Source: Bacteroidota bacterium (GTDB lineage: Bacteria > Bacteroidota > Bacteroidia > Flavobacteriales > Flavobacteriaceae). From it: a stretch of DNA of 64,000 nucleotides. Of the stretch, positions 18,350-28,256 are shown one piece after another. Position numbers and translations under genes: made by a program. The notes under the pieces were generated by a model. It did no database searches. It saw nothing but the letters and a program-made list of their open reading frames with translations, and was not told where the DNA came from. Within the stretch, counting starts at the first letter, position 1. Every line of letters starts with the position of its first letter. The stretch lies in contig JAIUNZ010000006.1 in assembly GCA_020161455.1 (NCBI GenBank), positions 124,001-188,000 on the forward strand, given 5' to 3'.

Positions 18350-18934
18350 AACTTCCATTATTTCATTTTGTGTAGAAACGCCTTTGTCGTGCAAATACCA
18401 AAGTTGCAATTCGGTTTTTGCAGTTTCATCAATGACACCGTGTTCTTTTTTATAGTCTAAAATTAATTGCTTTGCACCCGTTGGTCTTGGTCCAAAATCT
18501 CCAATCACTTCGCTTGTAGCTTTATCAATAATAATTAATTTAGGAATTGACTTGGAGCCGTTCGTTAAAAACAAATTCATTAAGGCTTCATTTTCATCAC
18601 GAAGCACAATTTTTAATTCTATTTTATTTGACAATTCCGCCATTTTATGAATTACTGGAACAATTTGTGCTGCATCGCCACACCAACCTTCAGAAATAAC
18701 CAACCAAAGATATTCTTTATCCAAGTTTTGAAGTTTTTGGTTATTTTCTTCTGTTACTTTTATAGTTTTATCCAACCGATTCATTCTAGTTTCATTGAGC
18801 TGAGAATAATGTGTTAAATCTTCTGACTGCTCATTTCCTGTTGATTTTTCTTCTTTTAGCAGTGAACTAACTAAGGTTCTGTATTCCGAATAAGTATGAC
18901 TATTTGCCAAGCTATTTTGTATAATTGTTTTCAT
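18338..18934 (-). CDS. Thioredoxin-fold protein with a GWCGDA active-site region
   Basis: 198 residues. A helical N-terminus precedes a thioredoxin fold: LWLVISEGWCGDAAQIVPVI, then SIPKLIIIDKATSEVIGDFGPRP (parts given). The usual CxxC is CGDA, so only one active-site Cys remains; it cannot act as a normal disulfide oxidoreductase. Bacteroidota have a family with this pattern and no defined role. A TAGATTTG -7 box lies on the minus strand at 18959-18952. It is divergent from pyrH. Confidence 0.82.
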   Translation of the reverse strand: MKTIIQNSLANSHTYSEYRTLVSSLLKEEKSTGNEQSEDLTHYSQLNETRMNRLDKTIKVTEENNQKLQNLDKEYLWLVISEGWCGDAAQIVPVIHKMAELSNKIELKIVLRDENEALMNLFLTNGSKSIPKLIIIDKATSEVIGDFGPRPTGAKQLILDYKKEHGVIDETAKTELQLWYLHDKGVSTQNEIMEVLGD

Positions 18935-19038
18935 AATTTAAATTTGAAATGCAAATCTACGAAACACAAAACTTATAATTTGTTACATTTATTACAAAAC
19001 ATTCTTTTATTGAATTATAAAAAAAACAGAACTATGTT

Positions 19039-19046
19039 TATATTTG
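19039..19046 (+). promoter_or_regulatory. -7 box of the pyrH promoter
   Basis: TATATTTG matches the Bacteroidota TAnnTTTG element. The ATG is 53 bp further on. A TTG at 19010-19012 is a little far (26 bp) to be a canonical -33 box. Confidence 0.55.
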
Positions 19047-19098
19047 CATCACAAATCTGAATCTTGATTATGAGATTCTGAAATAAATTCAGAATAAA

Positions 19099-19806
19099 AT
19101 GAAATACAAAAGAATTCTACTAAAATTAAGCGGTGAAGCTTTAATGGGTGATAGACAATATGGAATCGACCCAAAACGATTGGCCGAATATGCAGAAGAA
19201 ATCAAGGAAATTCACAGTCAAGGTATTGAAATAGCTATTGTAATTGGTGGCGGAAATATTTTTAGAGGAGTAGCCGGTGCAAGTAATGGAATGGACAGAG
19301 TTCAAGGTGATTATATGGGAATGCTTGCTACTGTAATCAACGGAATGGCTTTGCAAGGTGCGTTGGAAGATAAAGGAATGTTGACAAGATTGCAAACGGC
19401 TTTAAAGATTGAAGCAATTGCTGAACCTTACATTAAGCGTAGAGCCGTGCGTCATCTTGAAAAAGGAAGAATTGTGATTTTTGGAGCAGGAACAGGAAAT
19501 CCCTATTTTACAACAGATACGGCAGCTGTTTTACGCGGAATCGAAGTTCATGCTGATGTAATATTAAAAGGAACACGTGTTGATGGAATTTATGATGCTG
19601 ATCCTGAGAAAAACCCAAATGCTGTAAAATTTGAAGAAATTACCTTTGATGATGTTATTAAAAAAGGATTGAATGTTATGGATTCAACAGCATTTACATT
19701 AAGTCAAGAAAATGCTTTACCAATAGTGGTTTTTGACATGAATAAATCGGGTAATTTATTAAAAATCTGTAACGGAGAAAATATAGGAACAACAGTAAGA
19801 ATTTAA
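19099..19806 (+). CDS. pyrH: Uridylate kinase
   Basis: PyrH phosphorylates UMP to UDP, is hexameric and is allosterically controlled by UTP/GTP. 235 residues, with the amino-acid-kinase motifs [11 protein letters not shown] at the N-terminus, [43 protein letters not shown] and [13 protein letters not shown]. The frr gene follows after 82 bp, the widespread pyrH-frr order. Confidence 0.98.
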   Translation: MKYKRILLKLSGEALMGDRQYGIDPKRLAEYAEEIKEIHSQGIEIAIVIGGGNIFRGVAGASNGMDRVQGDYMGMLATVINGMALQGALEDKGMLTRLQTALKIEAIAEPYIKRRAVRHLEKGRIVIFGAGTGNPYFTTDTAAVLRGIEVHADVILKGTRVDGIYDADPEKNPNAVKFEEITFDDVIKKGLNVMDSTAFTLSQENALPIVVFDMNKSGNLLKICNGENIGTTVRI

Positions 19807-19848
19807 GATTAGAGGTATATATGGTTATGAGTTTATAATTTCATAATC

Positions 19849-19881
19849 CTTAAACTTTTAAATCCTTAAATGTTTAAACTT
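19849..19881 (+). repeat. CTTAAACTTTTAAA-type leader upstream of frr
   Basis: CTTAAACTTTTAAA is followed by CTTAAATGTTTAAAC, ending about 8 bp before the frr ATG. It resembles the leaders of leuS and rpoN. Confidence 0.5.
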
Positions 19882-19888
19882 TATAAGA

Positions 19889-20449
19889 ATGGAAGAAATA
19901 GAATTTATTTTAGACAGCACAAAAGAATCCATGAGTGGAACAATTGCGCATTTAGAAAAAGAATTTTTGAATATTAGAGCAGGAAAAGCGTCGCCACAGA
20001 TGTTGGGTAGTGTTTTTGTAGAGTATTATGGTTCTCAAACACCACTAAGTCAAATTGCAAATGTGAATGTTCCTGATGCAAGAACCATCACTATTACACC
20101 ATATGAAAAAAGCATGTTGCAACCAATCGAAAAAGCAATTATGGTTGCCAATTTAGGCTTTAACCCAATGAATAATGGTGATAACATTATTATCAGTGTT
20201 CCTCCTTTAACGGAAGAGCGAAGACGCGACTTAGTAAAACAAGCAAAATCAGAAGCCGAGGATGCCAAAATTGGTATTCGAAATTCAAGAAAAGATGCCA
20301 ATACTGAAATTAAAAAATTAGAAAAAGAAGGCACTTCGGAAGATATTTGCAAATCGGCAGAAGACGATGTTCAAAAACTAACCGATGCATTTATAAAAAA
20401 AATAGACGAACACTTGGTAACAAAAGAAGCAGAAATTATGAAAGTATAA
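19889..20449 (+). CDS. frr: Ribosome recycling factor
   Basis: RRF splits post-termination ribosomes together with EF-G. 186 residues, the usual length. Motifs: LEKEFLNIRAGKASPQML near the N-terminus, ITPYEKSMLQPIEKAI, NNGDNIIISVPPLTEERRRD, and a C-terminal helical bundle. It follows pyrH and ends at a hairpin terminator. Confidence 0.98.
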   Translation: MEEIEFILDSTKESMSGTIAHLEKEFLNIRAGKASPQMLGSVFVEYYGSQTPLSQIANVNVPDARTITITPYEKSMLQPIEKAIMVANLGFNPMNNGDNIIISVPPLTEERRRDLVKQAKSEAEDAKIGIRNSRKDANTEIKKLEKEGTSEDICKSAEDDVQKLTDAFIKKIDEHLVTKEAEIMKV

Positions 20450-20469
20450 CTTTTATAAATACATCTATA

Positions 20470-20520
20470 AAATCCGTCTAGTTAAAAACTTCTTAAGTTA
20501 AACTTGACGGATTTTTTTTA
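20470..20520 (+). terminator. Terminator of pyrH-frr
   Basis: AAATCCGTC (20470-20478) pairs with GACGGATTT (20506-20514). The stem is prolonged inwards by GTTAA/TTAA-type pairing and is followed by eight or more T's. Confidence 0.85.
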
Positions 20521-20532
20521 TACCTACTTTTG
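20504..20532 (+). promoter_or_regulatory. Promoter of the DUF5686 gene, overlapping the frr terminator
   Basis: TTG at 20504-20506 and TACTTTTG at 20525-20532 with an 18-bp spacer. The -33 element lies in the right arm of the frr terminator. Confidence 0.6.
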
Positions 20533-20546
20533 TAAAAATTACTTTG

Positions 20547-23030
20547 ATGAAAAACGTTTTTATTTTTCTTTTATTTTGTTGTTTGACTATGCAAGCACAG
20601 CAACAAATTACTGGAATTGTAAAAGACTTTAACACAAAAAAAGTGTTGCCTTTTGCCAGCATCATTCTAAACGATGACCAAACATTTATGGCTGATGTAG
20701 ATGGTAAATTTGAAATTGTATCTTTTAAAAAAATCAACTCTATAACCATTCAATACATAGGATATTCTGCAAATACTATTGAAGTTTCTTCAAAAAATTA
20801 TTATCCAATTTTTTTAAAACCTAAAACGGATAGTTTAAAAATGCTTACTATCAATAGTCAAAATTTAGCCAATTCGATACTCAAAAAAGTTATTGCAAAA
20901 AAAGAGGAAAACAATCCACAGAAAAAGCTAGATTACTTTCAGTTTAAGGCCTACAACAAAATAGTAGTTTCAGCAAATCCAGATTCTATACAAGGAAAAA
21001 TTGACAGTATTTTTGTTGAAAACGAATTTGGGAAAGAGTTAAAAAAAATTGATTCCACAGCGTATAAATTCAAGAAAATTATTGATAAGCAACACTTGTT
21101 TTTGGCAGAAAAAATTTCAAAATTTCAATTTGCAAAACCTCTTGTAAAAGAAACTATCTTAGCCTCAAAAATGGCAGGATTTAAAGAGCCAATTTACGAA
21201 TTATTTGGTTTTAATCTTCAGTCTTTTTCAATTTATGATGACAAATATGAACTGTTTGAAACCTATTATAAAAGTCCACTTTCAAGAAATGCAACAGATG
21301 AATATCAGTATTCTATTAGTGATACCACTTCAATAGAAAACAGAGAAACTTATGTCATTTATTTTAAAAACAAAAAGAAGAAAAAAGGATTAGAAGGATT
21401 GTTGTTTGTTGATTCTCAAAATTTTGCTGTTGCGAAAGCGGTGATGCAAACAAAAGGAATTATCAACATTACAGCTATTCATGAATTTCGTTTTTTAGCA
21501 GAAAATCAAGTTTGGTTTCCCATAAAAAAAGAGTTTAAAATAACCAAAGGAAAAAGCGATGAGAAAACTTCATTTCTTGGCGGTAGAATAGTTTTTGAGC
21601 CTGATGATGAAGACAATGAAAGAGAAAAAAAGAACGCAGATTTTACTTTTTTTAGTTCAGAAACAGATATTAAAGATATAAAAATAAACGAACCAATTGT
21701 TCTAAAAAAGTCGTTTATTAAAGTCCAAGTAAGTGACAAAAACGAAAACAGAAACGAAGATTTTTGGGAAGAAAATAGAACTTTTGCAATTGACGAAAGA
21801 GGAATACAAACCTATAAAATTCTAGACAGTATTGCTGATGATCGAAAACTGGACAAAAAAATTCGCTTTGGAAGAAAAATAATCAATGGATATGTACCAA
21901 TATCCCTATTCGATTTTGATTTAAGACATCTTTTTAGTTACAATAATTATGAAGGATTTCGTTTCGGATTGGGCGGAAACACTAATGAAAAACTATCGAA
22001 AGTCTTTAAAATTGATGGTTATACTGCTTATGGTTTGAAAGATGAAACTATAAAATACAGCATTGGTTCTGCTGCAAGAATAGGTAAGTTTTCAAACACT
22101 TGGATTGGTTATTCCTATACCGACGATTTGCGAGAAATTGCCAGTACAAGCTTTGCTATAGACAAAAGAGTTTTTAAATTATATGATCCACGACCAATTA
22201 ACATCAGTACATTTTACAATTATAAAATGTGGCGCGGTTATATTGAAACAAAAATTATTCCTAAAACAGAAAGTATTTGGCAGTTAACCTATAATAACAT
22301 TACCCCTTTATTCAACTATACTTTTGTTCATAATGGCATAAATTATAACCATTTTGAAATGACAACGGCTATTGCTTCTATACAATGGAATCCGTTTAGT
22401 GATTTTATGCAAACACCAAATGGAAAATTAGAAATTGAGAAACGCTTTCCAAAATTCACTTTTCAGTTTACAAAATCGTTGCCAAAACTATTTGATAACG
22501 ACTTCGATTTTGGGAAAATTGATTTGCGAATTGACTTTGAGAAAAAATATTTAAACGGTCAAAAATCAGCAATTTTGGTACAATCTGGGTATGCCTATGG
22601 TGCCATTCCTATAACACATCTTTATAACACTTCGCCTAACAATTTAAACAAAACCAACTTACTACAACGCATTACTATTGCAGGAAAAAACAGTTTTGAA
22701 ACGATGTTTTTTAATGAGTTTTTCTCCAATCAATATGTGTTTTTTCAATTAAAACACGGTTTTAAACGAGTAGTGCTTTTCAAAAAAGTAAAACCCGAAT
22801 TTGTTCTAGTAACACGAATGGCTTGGGGAAATTTAGAAAATCCTGAACATCATTTAGGCATTGAATACAAGACCTTAGACCAAGGCTTTTTTGAATCGGG
22901 AGTCGAACTAAATCAAATTTTTAGAGGATTCGGACTTTCTGGATTTTATCGTTATGGCCCAAATCAATTGAATAGATTGGAAGATAACTTAGCTATAAAG
23001 TTGAGCTTTATTCTTGATCTTGGCTTGTGA
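20547..23030 (+). CDS. DUF5686 family outer-membrane protein with CarboxypepD_reg-like domain
   Basis: The ATG at 20547 is chosen over the TTG one codon upstream. The protein has about 827 residues: a signal peptide (FIFLLFCCLTMQAQ), a carboxypeptidase-regulatory-like beta-sandwich (QITGIVKDFNTKKVLPFASI, to about residue 95), then the long DUF5686 region with many aromatic strands, ending in a typical outer-membrane beta-barrel C-terminus (AIKLSFILDLGL). It probably sits in the outer membrane; the role of the family is not established. Its 3' end overlaps the convergent antiporter gene by 23 bp. Confidence 0.87.
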   Translation: MKNVFIFLLFCCLTMQAQQQITGIVKDFNTKKVLPFASIILNDDQTFMADVDGKFEIVSFKKINSITIQYIGYSANTIEVSSKNYYPIFLKPKTDSLKMLTINSQNLANSILKKVIAKKEENNPQKKLDYFQFKAYNKIVVSANPDSIQGKIDSIFVENEFGKELKKIDSTAYKFKKIIDKQHLFLAEKISKFQFAKPLVKETILASKMAGFKEPIYELFGFNLQSFSIYDDKYELFETYYKSPLSRNATDEYQYSISDTTSIENRETYVIYFKNKKKKKGLEGLLFVDSQNFAVAKAVMQTKGIINITAIHEFRFLAENQVWFPIKKEFKITKGKSDEKTSFLGGRIVFEPDDEDNEREKKNADFTFFSSETDIKDIKINEPIVLKKSFIKVQVSDKNENRNEDFWEENRTFAIDERGIQTYKILDSIADDRKLDKKIRFGRKIINGYVPISLFDFDLRHLFSYNNYEGFRFGLGGNTNEKLSKVFKIDGYTAYGLKDETIKYSIGSAARIGKFSNTWIGYSYTDDLREIASTSFAIDKRVFKLYDPRPINISTFYNYKMWRGYIETKIIPKTESIWQLTYNNITPLFNYTFVHNGINYNHFEMTTAIASIQWNPFSDFMQTPNGKLEIEKRFPKFTFQFTKSLPKLFDNDFDFGKIDLRIDFEKKYLNGQKSAILVQSGYAYGAIPITHLYNTSPNNLNKTNLLQRITIAGKNSFETMFFNEFFSNQYVFFQLKHGFKRVVLFKKVKPEFVLVTRMAWGNLENPEHHLGIEYKTLDQGFFESGVELNQIFRGFGLSGFYRYGPNQLNRLEDNLAIKLSFILDLGL

Positions 23031-24198
23031 TTTTTTCTTTTTTATTAAACATCAATCCAACCATCATAACTATTACGGTCAATAAAATAACCTGAATAAT
23101 TAAAGAGTTATTCATAAATTTACTTCTATGTGTTATTGGAATAGACAAAAACAAAAGAATTGTAATCAATCCGCGTGGTGCAATAAAAAACAATGGTTTT
23201 AATGGTAATCGAACTACTTTTAAGAAAATTGCTCTCAATAAAAAAATGAATGCTGTTATTCCAACTGCCCAAATTATAGTATCGGTATTCAACACTTCGG
23301 ATGTTTTGATTAAATATCCAAAAAGAATAAAAAATAGTGTTCTAATAAGAAATGTAAATTCAATATTCAATTCCTTAAACTTTTCTACTTCCTTATTTAA
23401 AATCTCAGGATGCAATTTTTGAACAAATTTTAAATTTGTCATTTCGTCCAAATTACTAATCAACAAACCAAACAATAAGACAAACACTAATGCTGGTAAA
23501 TGATATAGTTTTGAAATGAAATAAATCATTATCAGTAAAATGATTATAGGAGCAAATTTTACATGATGTTTAATTTTACTTAACAAAAAAGCCAAACCGA
23601 TTGTTGCTACAAATGATATAATTAAAATCAATATTAAATCGAGGAAAAAATAACCAAAAGTTGAAGCAACAATTGTTTGATTTAGAGTAACAAAATTGAA
23701 AAAAATAACACCTAAAACATCCGACATACTGCTTTCATAAGTTATGATTTCTTTGTTCGTTGGATTTAAGTTTTTTACACTTGAAATAGCCACAGCACTA
23801 CTAATTACGCCTAGCGGAATGGCATTGCCTAAAGCTGCTTTATAGGTCAACTCAGGATCAAAATAATAAAACGCATACGCTATTCCAAAACTCATAACAA
23901 CCATTGGCAACAGTGCAATAATAGCTGATTTGGCTATAATTGGATAATTCGATTTTTTTAGTTCTAAATCTAATGATCCTTCTAATACAATTAAAATCAA
24001 TCCCAGATTCCCCAATACTGGTAGTGCAACTTCAAGATTTGGAATATTAATATGTAGAATGACCGTAATTTGTTTTACTAACCAACCCAAAACCAACAAT
24101 AAAATTATTGAAGGAATTTTTGTTTTTGAAGAGGTTAATTCAAAAATATAGGCTAACAACATTAGCACACAAATAGTAATAACAATAGATCCAATCAT
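23008..24198 (-). CDS. Cation:proton antiporter, CPA1/NhaP-like
   Basis: 396 residues with 11-12 hydrophobic helices and the CPA family features PSIILLLVLGW, LIVLEGSLDLEL, NAIPLGVISSAVAISSV and the C-terminal FIAPRGLITILLF. It exchanges Na+ or K+ for H+ across the inner membrane. It is shorter than many NhaP proteins because it lacks a cytoplasmic regulatory tail. It is a single gene, divergent from the MMPL gene. Confidence 0.88.
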   Translation of the reverse strand: MIGSIVITICVLMLLAYIFELTSSKTKIPSIILLLVLGWLVKQITVILHINIPNLEVALPVLGNLGLILIVLEGSLDLELKKSNYPIIAKSAIIALLPMVVMSFGIAYAFYYFDPELTYKAALGNAIPLGVISSAVAISSVKNLNPTNKEIITYESSMSDVLGVIFFNFVTLNQTIVASTFGYFFLDLILILIISFVATIGLAFLLSKIKHHVKFAPIIILLIMIYFISKLYHLPALVFVLLFGLLISNLDEMTNLKFVQKLHPEILNKEVEKFKELNIEFTFLIRTLFFILFGYLIKTSEVLNTDTIIWAVGITAFIFLLRAIFLKVVRLPLKPLFFIAPRGLITILLFLSIPITHRSKFMNNSLIIQVILLTVIVMMVGLMFNKKEKITSQDQE

Positions 24199-24362
24199 AA
24201 AGGAGAACGCATTTTTGGGATTATTTTCAAATGTAACCTTTTTTTTTATAAAATAATAAATTCTTAAATTACTTTATCGTGAATTCTTTTTAGCTAAAAC
24301 AATGGTAAAATTAACGCTTATTCTCTTGTTTTCATTACCTTTGCAACCGTTTTAAATTTATC

Positions 24363-26768
24363 ATGAAAAAGAAATCAACAGTAGGATTTTGGGAATTTAT
24401 TGCCGGAATTGTACTTAGAAGAAGAATCTCCATCCTAATTGCCATTACTGTTTTTACCATTTTTCTTGGTTTACAATGGAAAAACATACATTTTACCTAT
24501 ACTGAGGCCAATCTGTTGCCAGATGACCACCAAGTAAATATTGAATACAACGCTTTTCTAAAAGAATTTGGAGAAGAAGGTAACCTAATTGTTATTGGCA
24601 CCAAAGACCAAAAATTATTTACTCCAAAAGTATTTGAAAATTGGACAAAATTGATGTCTGATTTAAACAAAGAATCAGAAGTTGAACTTATTGTTTCTGT
24701 TGACAACATCAAGAAGCTGCAAAAAAACGATAGTTTACAGACTTTTGAAATGGTTCCGTTTTTTGATCAAACAAAAGTAAAAGACCCTAATTATTTATTG
24801 GCCACCAAAAAAGAACTTTTTACAAAAACACCATTCTATGAAGGTTTACTTTATAATAAAAGTGGCACCGTTCGTTCTGCAATTTATTTAGACAAAAAAA
24901 TTGTAAACACACCACAACGCAAAGACTTCATTTTAAACAAGTTCATCCCGAGAGTTGAAGCTTTTCAAAAAGAGAACAACATTGATTTAAAAGTTTCTGG
25001 AATGCCTTACATAAGAACACTAAACGCTAAAAGTATTTTGAGCGAAATAAGTTTGTTTATTGGGGCAGCTCTTTTTATTACTTCGCTGATTTTTTATCTA
25101 TTTTTCCGTTCGCATCGCGCCACTTTAATTTCTGTTTTAATAGTTGTAATTGGTGTAATGTGGACCTTTGGTTTCATCGGATTGTTCAATTATGAAATTA
25201 CAATTCTAACGGGGTTAATTCCATCTTTAGTTATTGTCATTGGAATTCCGAATTGCATTTTCCTAACCAATAAATACCAACAAGAATATGCTGCGCATGG
25301 TAACAAAGCCCGTGCTCTTCAACGAGTAATTACCCGAGTTGGAACGGCAACATTAATGACAAATCTTACTACTGCAGCCGGTTTTGCTACTTTTATGATT
25401 ACCAACAGTCAATTACTAAAAGAGTTTGGACTTATTGCTGCCATAAATATCATTGCATTGTTTTTTTTATGCTTGATATTAATTCCTATTTATTATAGCT
25501 ATCAACCTGTACCAAAAGCCAAACATTTGGAGCACTTGAATAGAGAATACACTCAAAAATTCATGGACTGGATTGCTAAAAGTGTACGTTATCATAGAAC
25601 CAAAGTTTACATTGTTGCTGTTTCTTTATTTCTTTTAAGCATCATAGGTGCTTTAAAAATCAAAACCTCTGGAAGTTTAACAGAAGATATGCCTAAAAAA
25701 GCAGCCTTTTTTAAAGACATTCAGTTTTTCGAAGAAGAGTTTAATGGTGTGATGCCACTAGAAATAACCGTTGACACCAAAAGAAAAAAAGGCGTCATGA
25801 AGTCGTCAACACTTCGGAAAATTGATGAATTAGAAAAAACCATTGAAAAAATACCCGAACTTTCAAAACCTATTTCTGTTGTTAACTTGGTAAAATATTC
25901 CAAACAAGCATTCTATAATGGAAATCCTGAATATTTTGAATTGCCCACAGCACAAGAAAAAAGTTTTGTATTGAGCTATGCCAAAAATGCCACCAAGAAT
26001 TCAGACAAAGACTTAATGAAAAGCTATGTTAGTTCAGATGGTAGTGTCGCACGTATTACTACTTTTATGAAAGACATTGATACAGGAAACATGTCGCGCG
26101 TTGAAGACGAACTTTGGAAAAAAATAAATGAAATATTTCCACCCGAACAATACAAAGTCAACTTGACCGGAAAAGCATTAGTTTTTGAAAAAGGAACAAA
26201 ATATTTACTAAATAATTTAGTAACTTCATTATTATTTGCTGTTTTACTGATTTCCTTATTAATGCTATTCATGTTTCGTTCGTTTAAAATGGTAATAGTG
26301 TCTTTAATTCCAAATTTATTACCATTACTAATCACCGCTGGGTTAATGGGCTATTTTGGCATTCCGTTAAAACCATCAACTATTCTTATTTTCAGCATCG
26401 CCTTTGGACTTTCCGTAGATGATACCATCCACTTTTTAGCCCAATATCGCCAAGAACTTACCCATCACAATTGGAAAATAAAAAAATCTGTTTTTGCCAC
26501 GTTGAAAGAATCTGGAATGAGCATGTTTTACACTTCGGTGGTTTTGTTTTCTGGTTTTTCAATTTTTATGTTGTCTAGCTTTGGAGGAACAGTAGCACTT
26601 GGTGGATTGATTGCGGTAACGCTGCTTTTCGGAATGTTGTCAAATTTGATGTTACTTCCTAGTTTAGTTTTGACATTGAATAAAAAATTAGCCAACGAAC
26701 AAGAATTTATCGAGCCAAAAATTTACATTTTGGAACGCGAAGACAAAGAAGAAAACACTTCCAATTAA
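24363..26768 (+). CDS. MMPL/RND-family transporter
   Basis: 801 residues. The topology is that of a small RND protein: one helix, a large periplasmic loop, five to six helices with GLIPSLVIVIGIPNCIF, and then the same layout repeated with SIAFGLSVDDTIHFLAQYR in the second half (the charged DD pair of the proton relay). Such MMPL proteins move lipids or hydrophobic molecules. No periplasmic adaptor or outer-membrane channel gene is adjacent. A TACCTTTG -7 box at 24336-24343 precedes the ATG. Confidence 0.88.
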   Translation: MKKKSTVGFWEFIAGIVLRRRISILIAITVFTIFLGLQWKNIHFTYTEANLLPDDHQVNIEYNAFLKEFGEEGNLIVIGTKDQKLFTPKVFENWTKLMSDLNKESEVELIVSVDNIKKLQKNDSLQTFEMVPFFDQTKVKDPNYLLATKKELFTKTPFYEGLLYNKSGTVRSAIYLDKKIVNTPQRKDFILNKFIPRVEAFQKENNIDLKVSGMPYIRTLNAKSILSEISLFIGAALFITSLIFYLFFRSHRATLISVLIVVIGVMWTFGFIGLFNYEITILTGLIPSLVIVIGIPNCIFLTNKYQQEYAAHGNKARALQRVITRVGTATLMTNLTTAAGFATFMITNSQLLKEFGLIAAINIIALFFLCLILIPIYYSYQPVPKAKHLEHLNREYTQKFMDWIAKSVRYHRTKVYIVAVSLFLLSIIGALKIKTSGSLTEDMPKKAAFFKDIQFFEEEFNGVMPLEITVDTKRKKGVMKSSTLRKIDELEKTIEKIPELSKPISVVNLVKYSKQAFYNGNPEYFELPTAQEKSFVLSYAKNATKNSDKDLMKSYVSSDGSVARITTFMKDIDTGNMSRVEDELWKKINEIFPPEQYKVNLTGKALVFEKGTKYLLNNLVTSLLFAVLLISLLMLFMFRSFKMVIVSLIPNLLPLLITAGLMGYFGIPLKPSTILIFSIAFGLSVDDTIHFLAQYRQELTHHNWKIKKSVFATLKESGMSMFYTSVVLFSGFSIFMLSSFGGTVALGGLIAVTLLFGMLSNLMLLPSLVLTLNKKLANEQEFIEPKIYILEREDKEENTSN

Positions 26769-26781
26769 CACCGATTTAAAT

Positions 26782-26789
26782 TATATTTG
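26782..26789 (+). promoter_or_regulatory. -7 box of the asnS promoter
   Basis: TATATTTG, a perfect TAnnTTTG match, 21 bp upstream of the chosen asnS ATG. The TTG inside it is therefore promoter sequence, not a start codon. Confidence 0.6.
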
Positions 26790-26810
26790 CATTACAAAAT
26801 TTTGATAAAA

Positions 26811-28256
26811 ATGAAGCATTCAAAAGTTAAAGACTTACTAAACGACTCACGAAAAGACTATGAAGTAACCGTAAAAGGCTGGGTTAGAACTTTTAGAAAT
26901 AATCAATTTATAGCGTTGAACGATGGTTCAACGATAAATAATCTTCAATGTGTAGTTGATTTTGAAAATACAGCCGAAGAAATATTAAAAAGAATTAATA
27001 CTGGAACAGCCGTTGGTATCACTGGAAATTTGGTTGAAAGCAAAGGTGCTGGTCAAAAATATGAAATCCAAGTGACGCAACTTGAAATTCTTGGCGATTG
27101 TGATGCTGAGAAATTTCCAATGCAACCAAAAAAACATTCTTTAGAATTTCTTAGAGAAAATGCCCATTTACGTGTTAGAACCAATGCTTTTGGAGCCATT
27201 ATGCGTGTTCGTTCGGTATTAGCTCATGCGGTTCACACCTATTTTCAAGAGCGTGGATTTGTCTATGTAAATACACCTGTAATAACGGGTGCTGATGCGG
27301 AAGGTGCAGGCGAAATGTTTCAAGTAACTTCATTGCCATTAGATAACTTGCCAAAAAATGAAGAAGGAAACATTGATTATAAAAAAGATTTCTTCGGAAA
27401 ACATACAAACTTAACGGTTTCTGGACAATTAGAAGCCGAAACTTTTGCTATGGCATTGGGTCAAGTATATACTTTCGGACCAACATTCCGTGCTGAAAAC
27501 TCAAATACATCGCGTCACTTAGCTGAGTTTTGGATGATTGAGCCCGAAGTGGCTTTCAACGATTTAGATGCTAATATGGACTTAGCTGAAGATTTTATCC
27601 AATTTGTAATAAAATATACGCTGGAAAAATGTGAAGATGATTTGAAATTTCTAGAAGGAAGATTATTAGACGAAGAAAAGTCAAAACCACAAACAGAACG
27701 AAGTGAAATGAGTTTGTTAGAAAAACTTAACTTTGTAATAGAAAATAATTTCAAACGCGTTTCCTATACCGAAGCTATCGATATTTTAAGAAATTCTACG
27801 CCAAATAAAAAGAAGAAATTCCAATATATTATTGAAGAATGGGGTGCCGATTTACAAAGTGAACACGAACGTTTCTTGGTAGAAAAACACTTTAAATGTC
27901 CCGTAATCTTATTTGATTATCCTGCAAACATTAAAGCATTTTATATGCGTTTAAACGACAATACAGAACCAGGAAAGGAAACCGTTCGTGCTATGGACAT
28001 TCTTTTTCCAGGCATTGGCGAAATTGTTGGCGGTTCTCAAAGAGAAGAACGCTTTGATGTTTTGGTAGAAAAAATGAAGAAATTAGGCATTGATGAAGAA
28101 GAACTTTGGTGGTATTTAGACACACGAAGATTTGGTTCAGCAGTTCATTCTGGTTTTGGATTAGGTTTTGAACGATTAGTTCTTTTTGTGACTGGAATGA
28201 CTAACATTAGAGATGTAATTCCTTTCCCAAGAACTCCTCAGAATGCAGAATTCTAA
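26811..28256 (+). CDS. asnS: Asparaginyl-tRNA synthetase
   Basis: Charges tRNA-Asn with asparagine in the cytoplasm. 481 residues from the ATG at 26811 (MKHSKVKDLLNDS); the open frame extends 24 bp upstream to a TTG that is part of the promoter. It has an N-terminal OB-fold anticodon domain (VKGWVRTFRNNQFIALNDGS) and a class II catalytic core with the motif 2 region FGPTFRAENSNTSRHLAEFW and motif 3 GFGLGFERLVLFVTG. AENSNTSRH supports Asn rather than Asp specificity. rpoN follows. Confidence 0.97.
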   Translation: MKHSKVKDLLNDSRKDYEVTVKGWVRTFRNNQFIALNDGSTINNLQCVVDFENTAEEILKRINTGTAVGITGNLVESKGAGQKYEIQVTQLEILGDCDAEKFPMQPKKHSLEFLRENAHLRVRTNAFGAIMRVRSVLAHAVHTYFQERGFVYVNTPVITGADAEGAGEMFQVTSLPLDNLPKNEEGNIDYKKDFFGKHTNLTVSGQLEAETFAMALGQVYTFGPTFRAENSNTSRHLAEFWMIEPEVAFNDLDANMDLAEDFIQFVIKYTLEKCEDDLKFLEGRLLDEEKSKPQTERSEMSLLEKLNFVIENNFKRVSYTEAIDILRNSTPNKKKKFQYIIEEWGADLQSEHERFLVEKHFKCPVILFDYPANIKAFYMRLNDNTEPGKETVRAMDILFPGIGEIVGGSQREERFDVLVEKMKKLGIDEEELWWYLDTRRFGSAVHSGFGLGFERLVLFVTGMTNIRDVIPFPRTPQNAEF

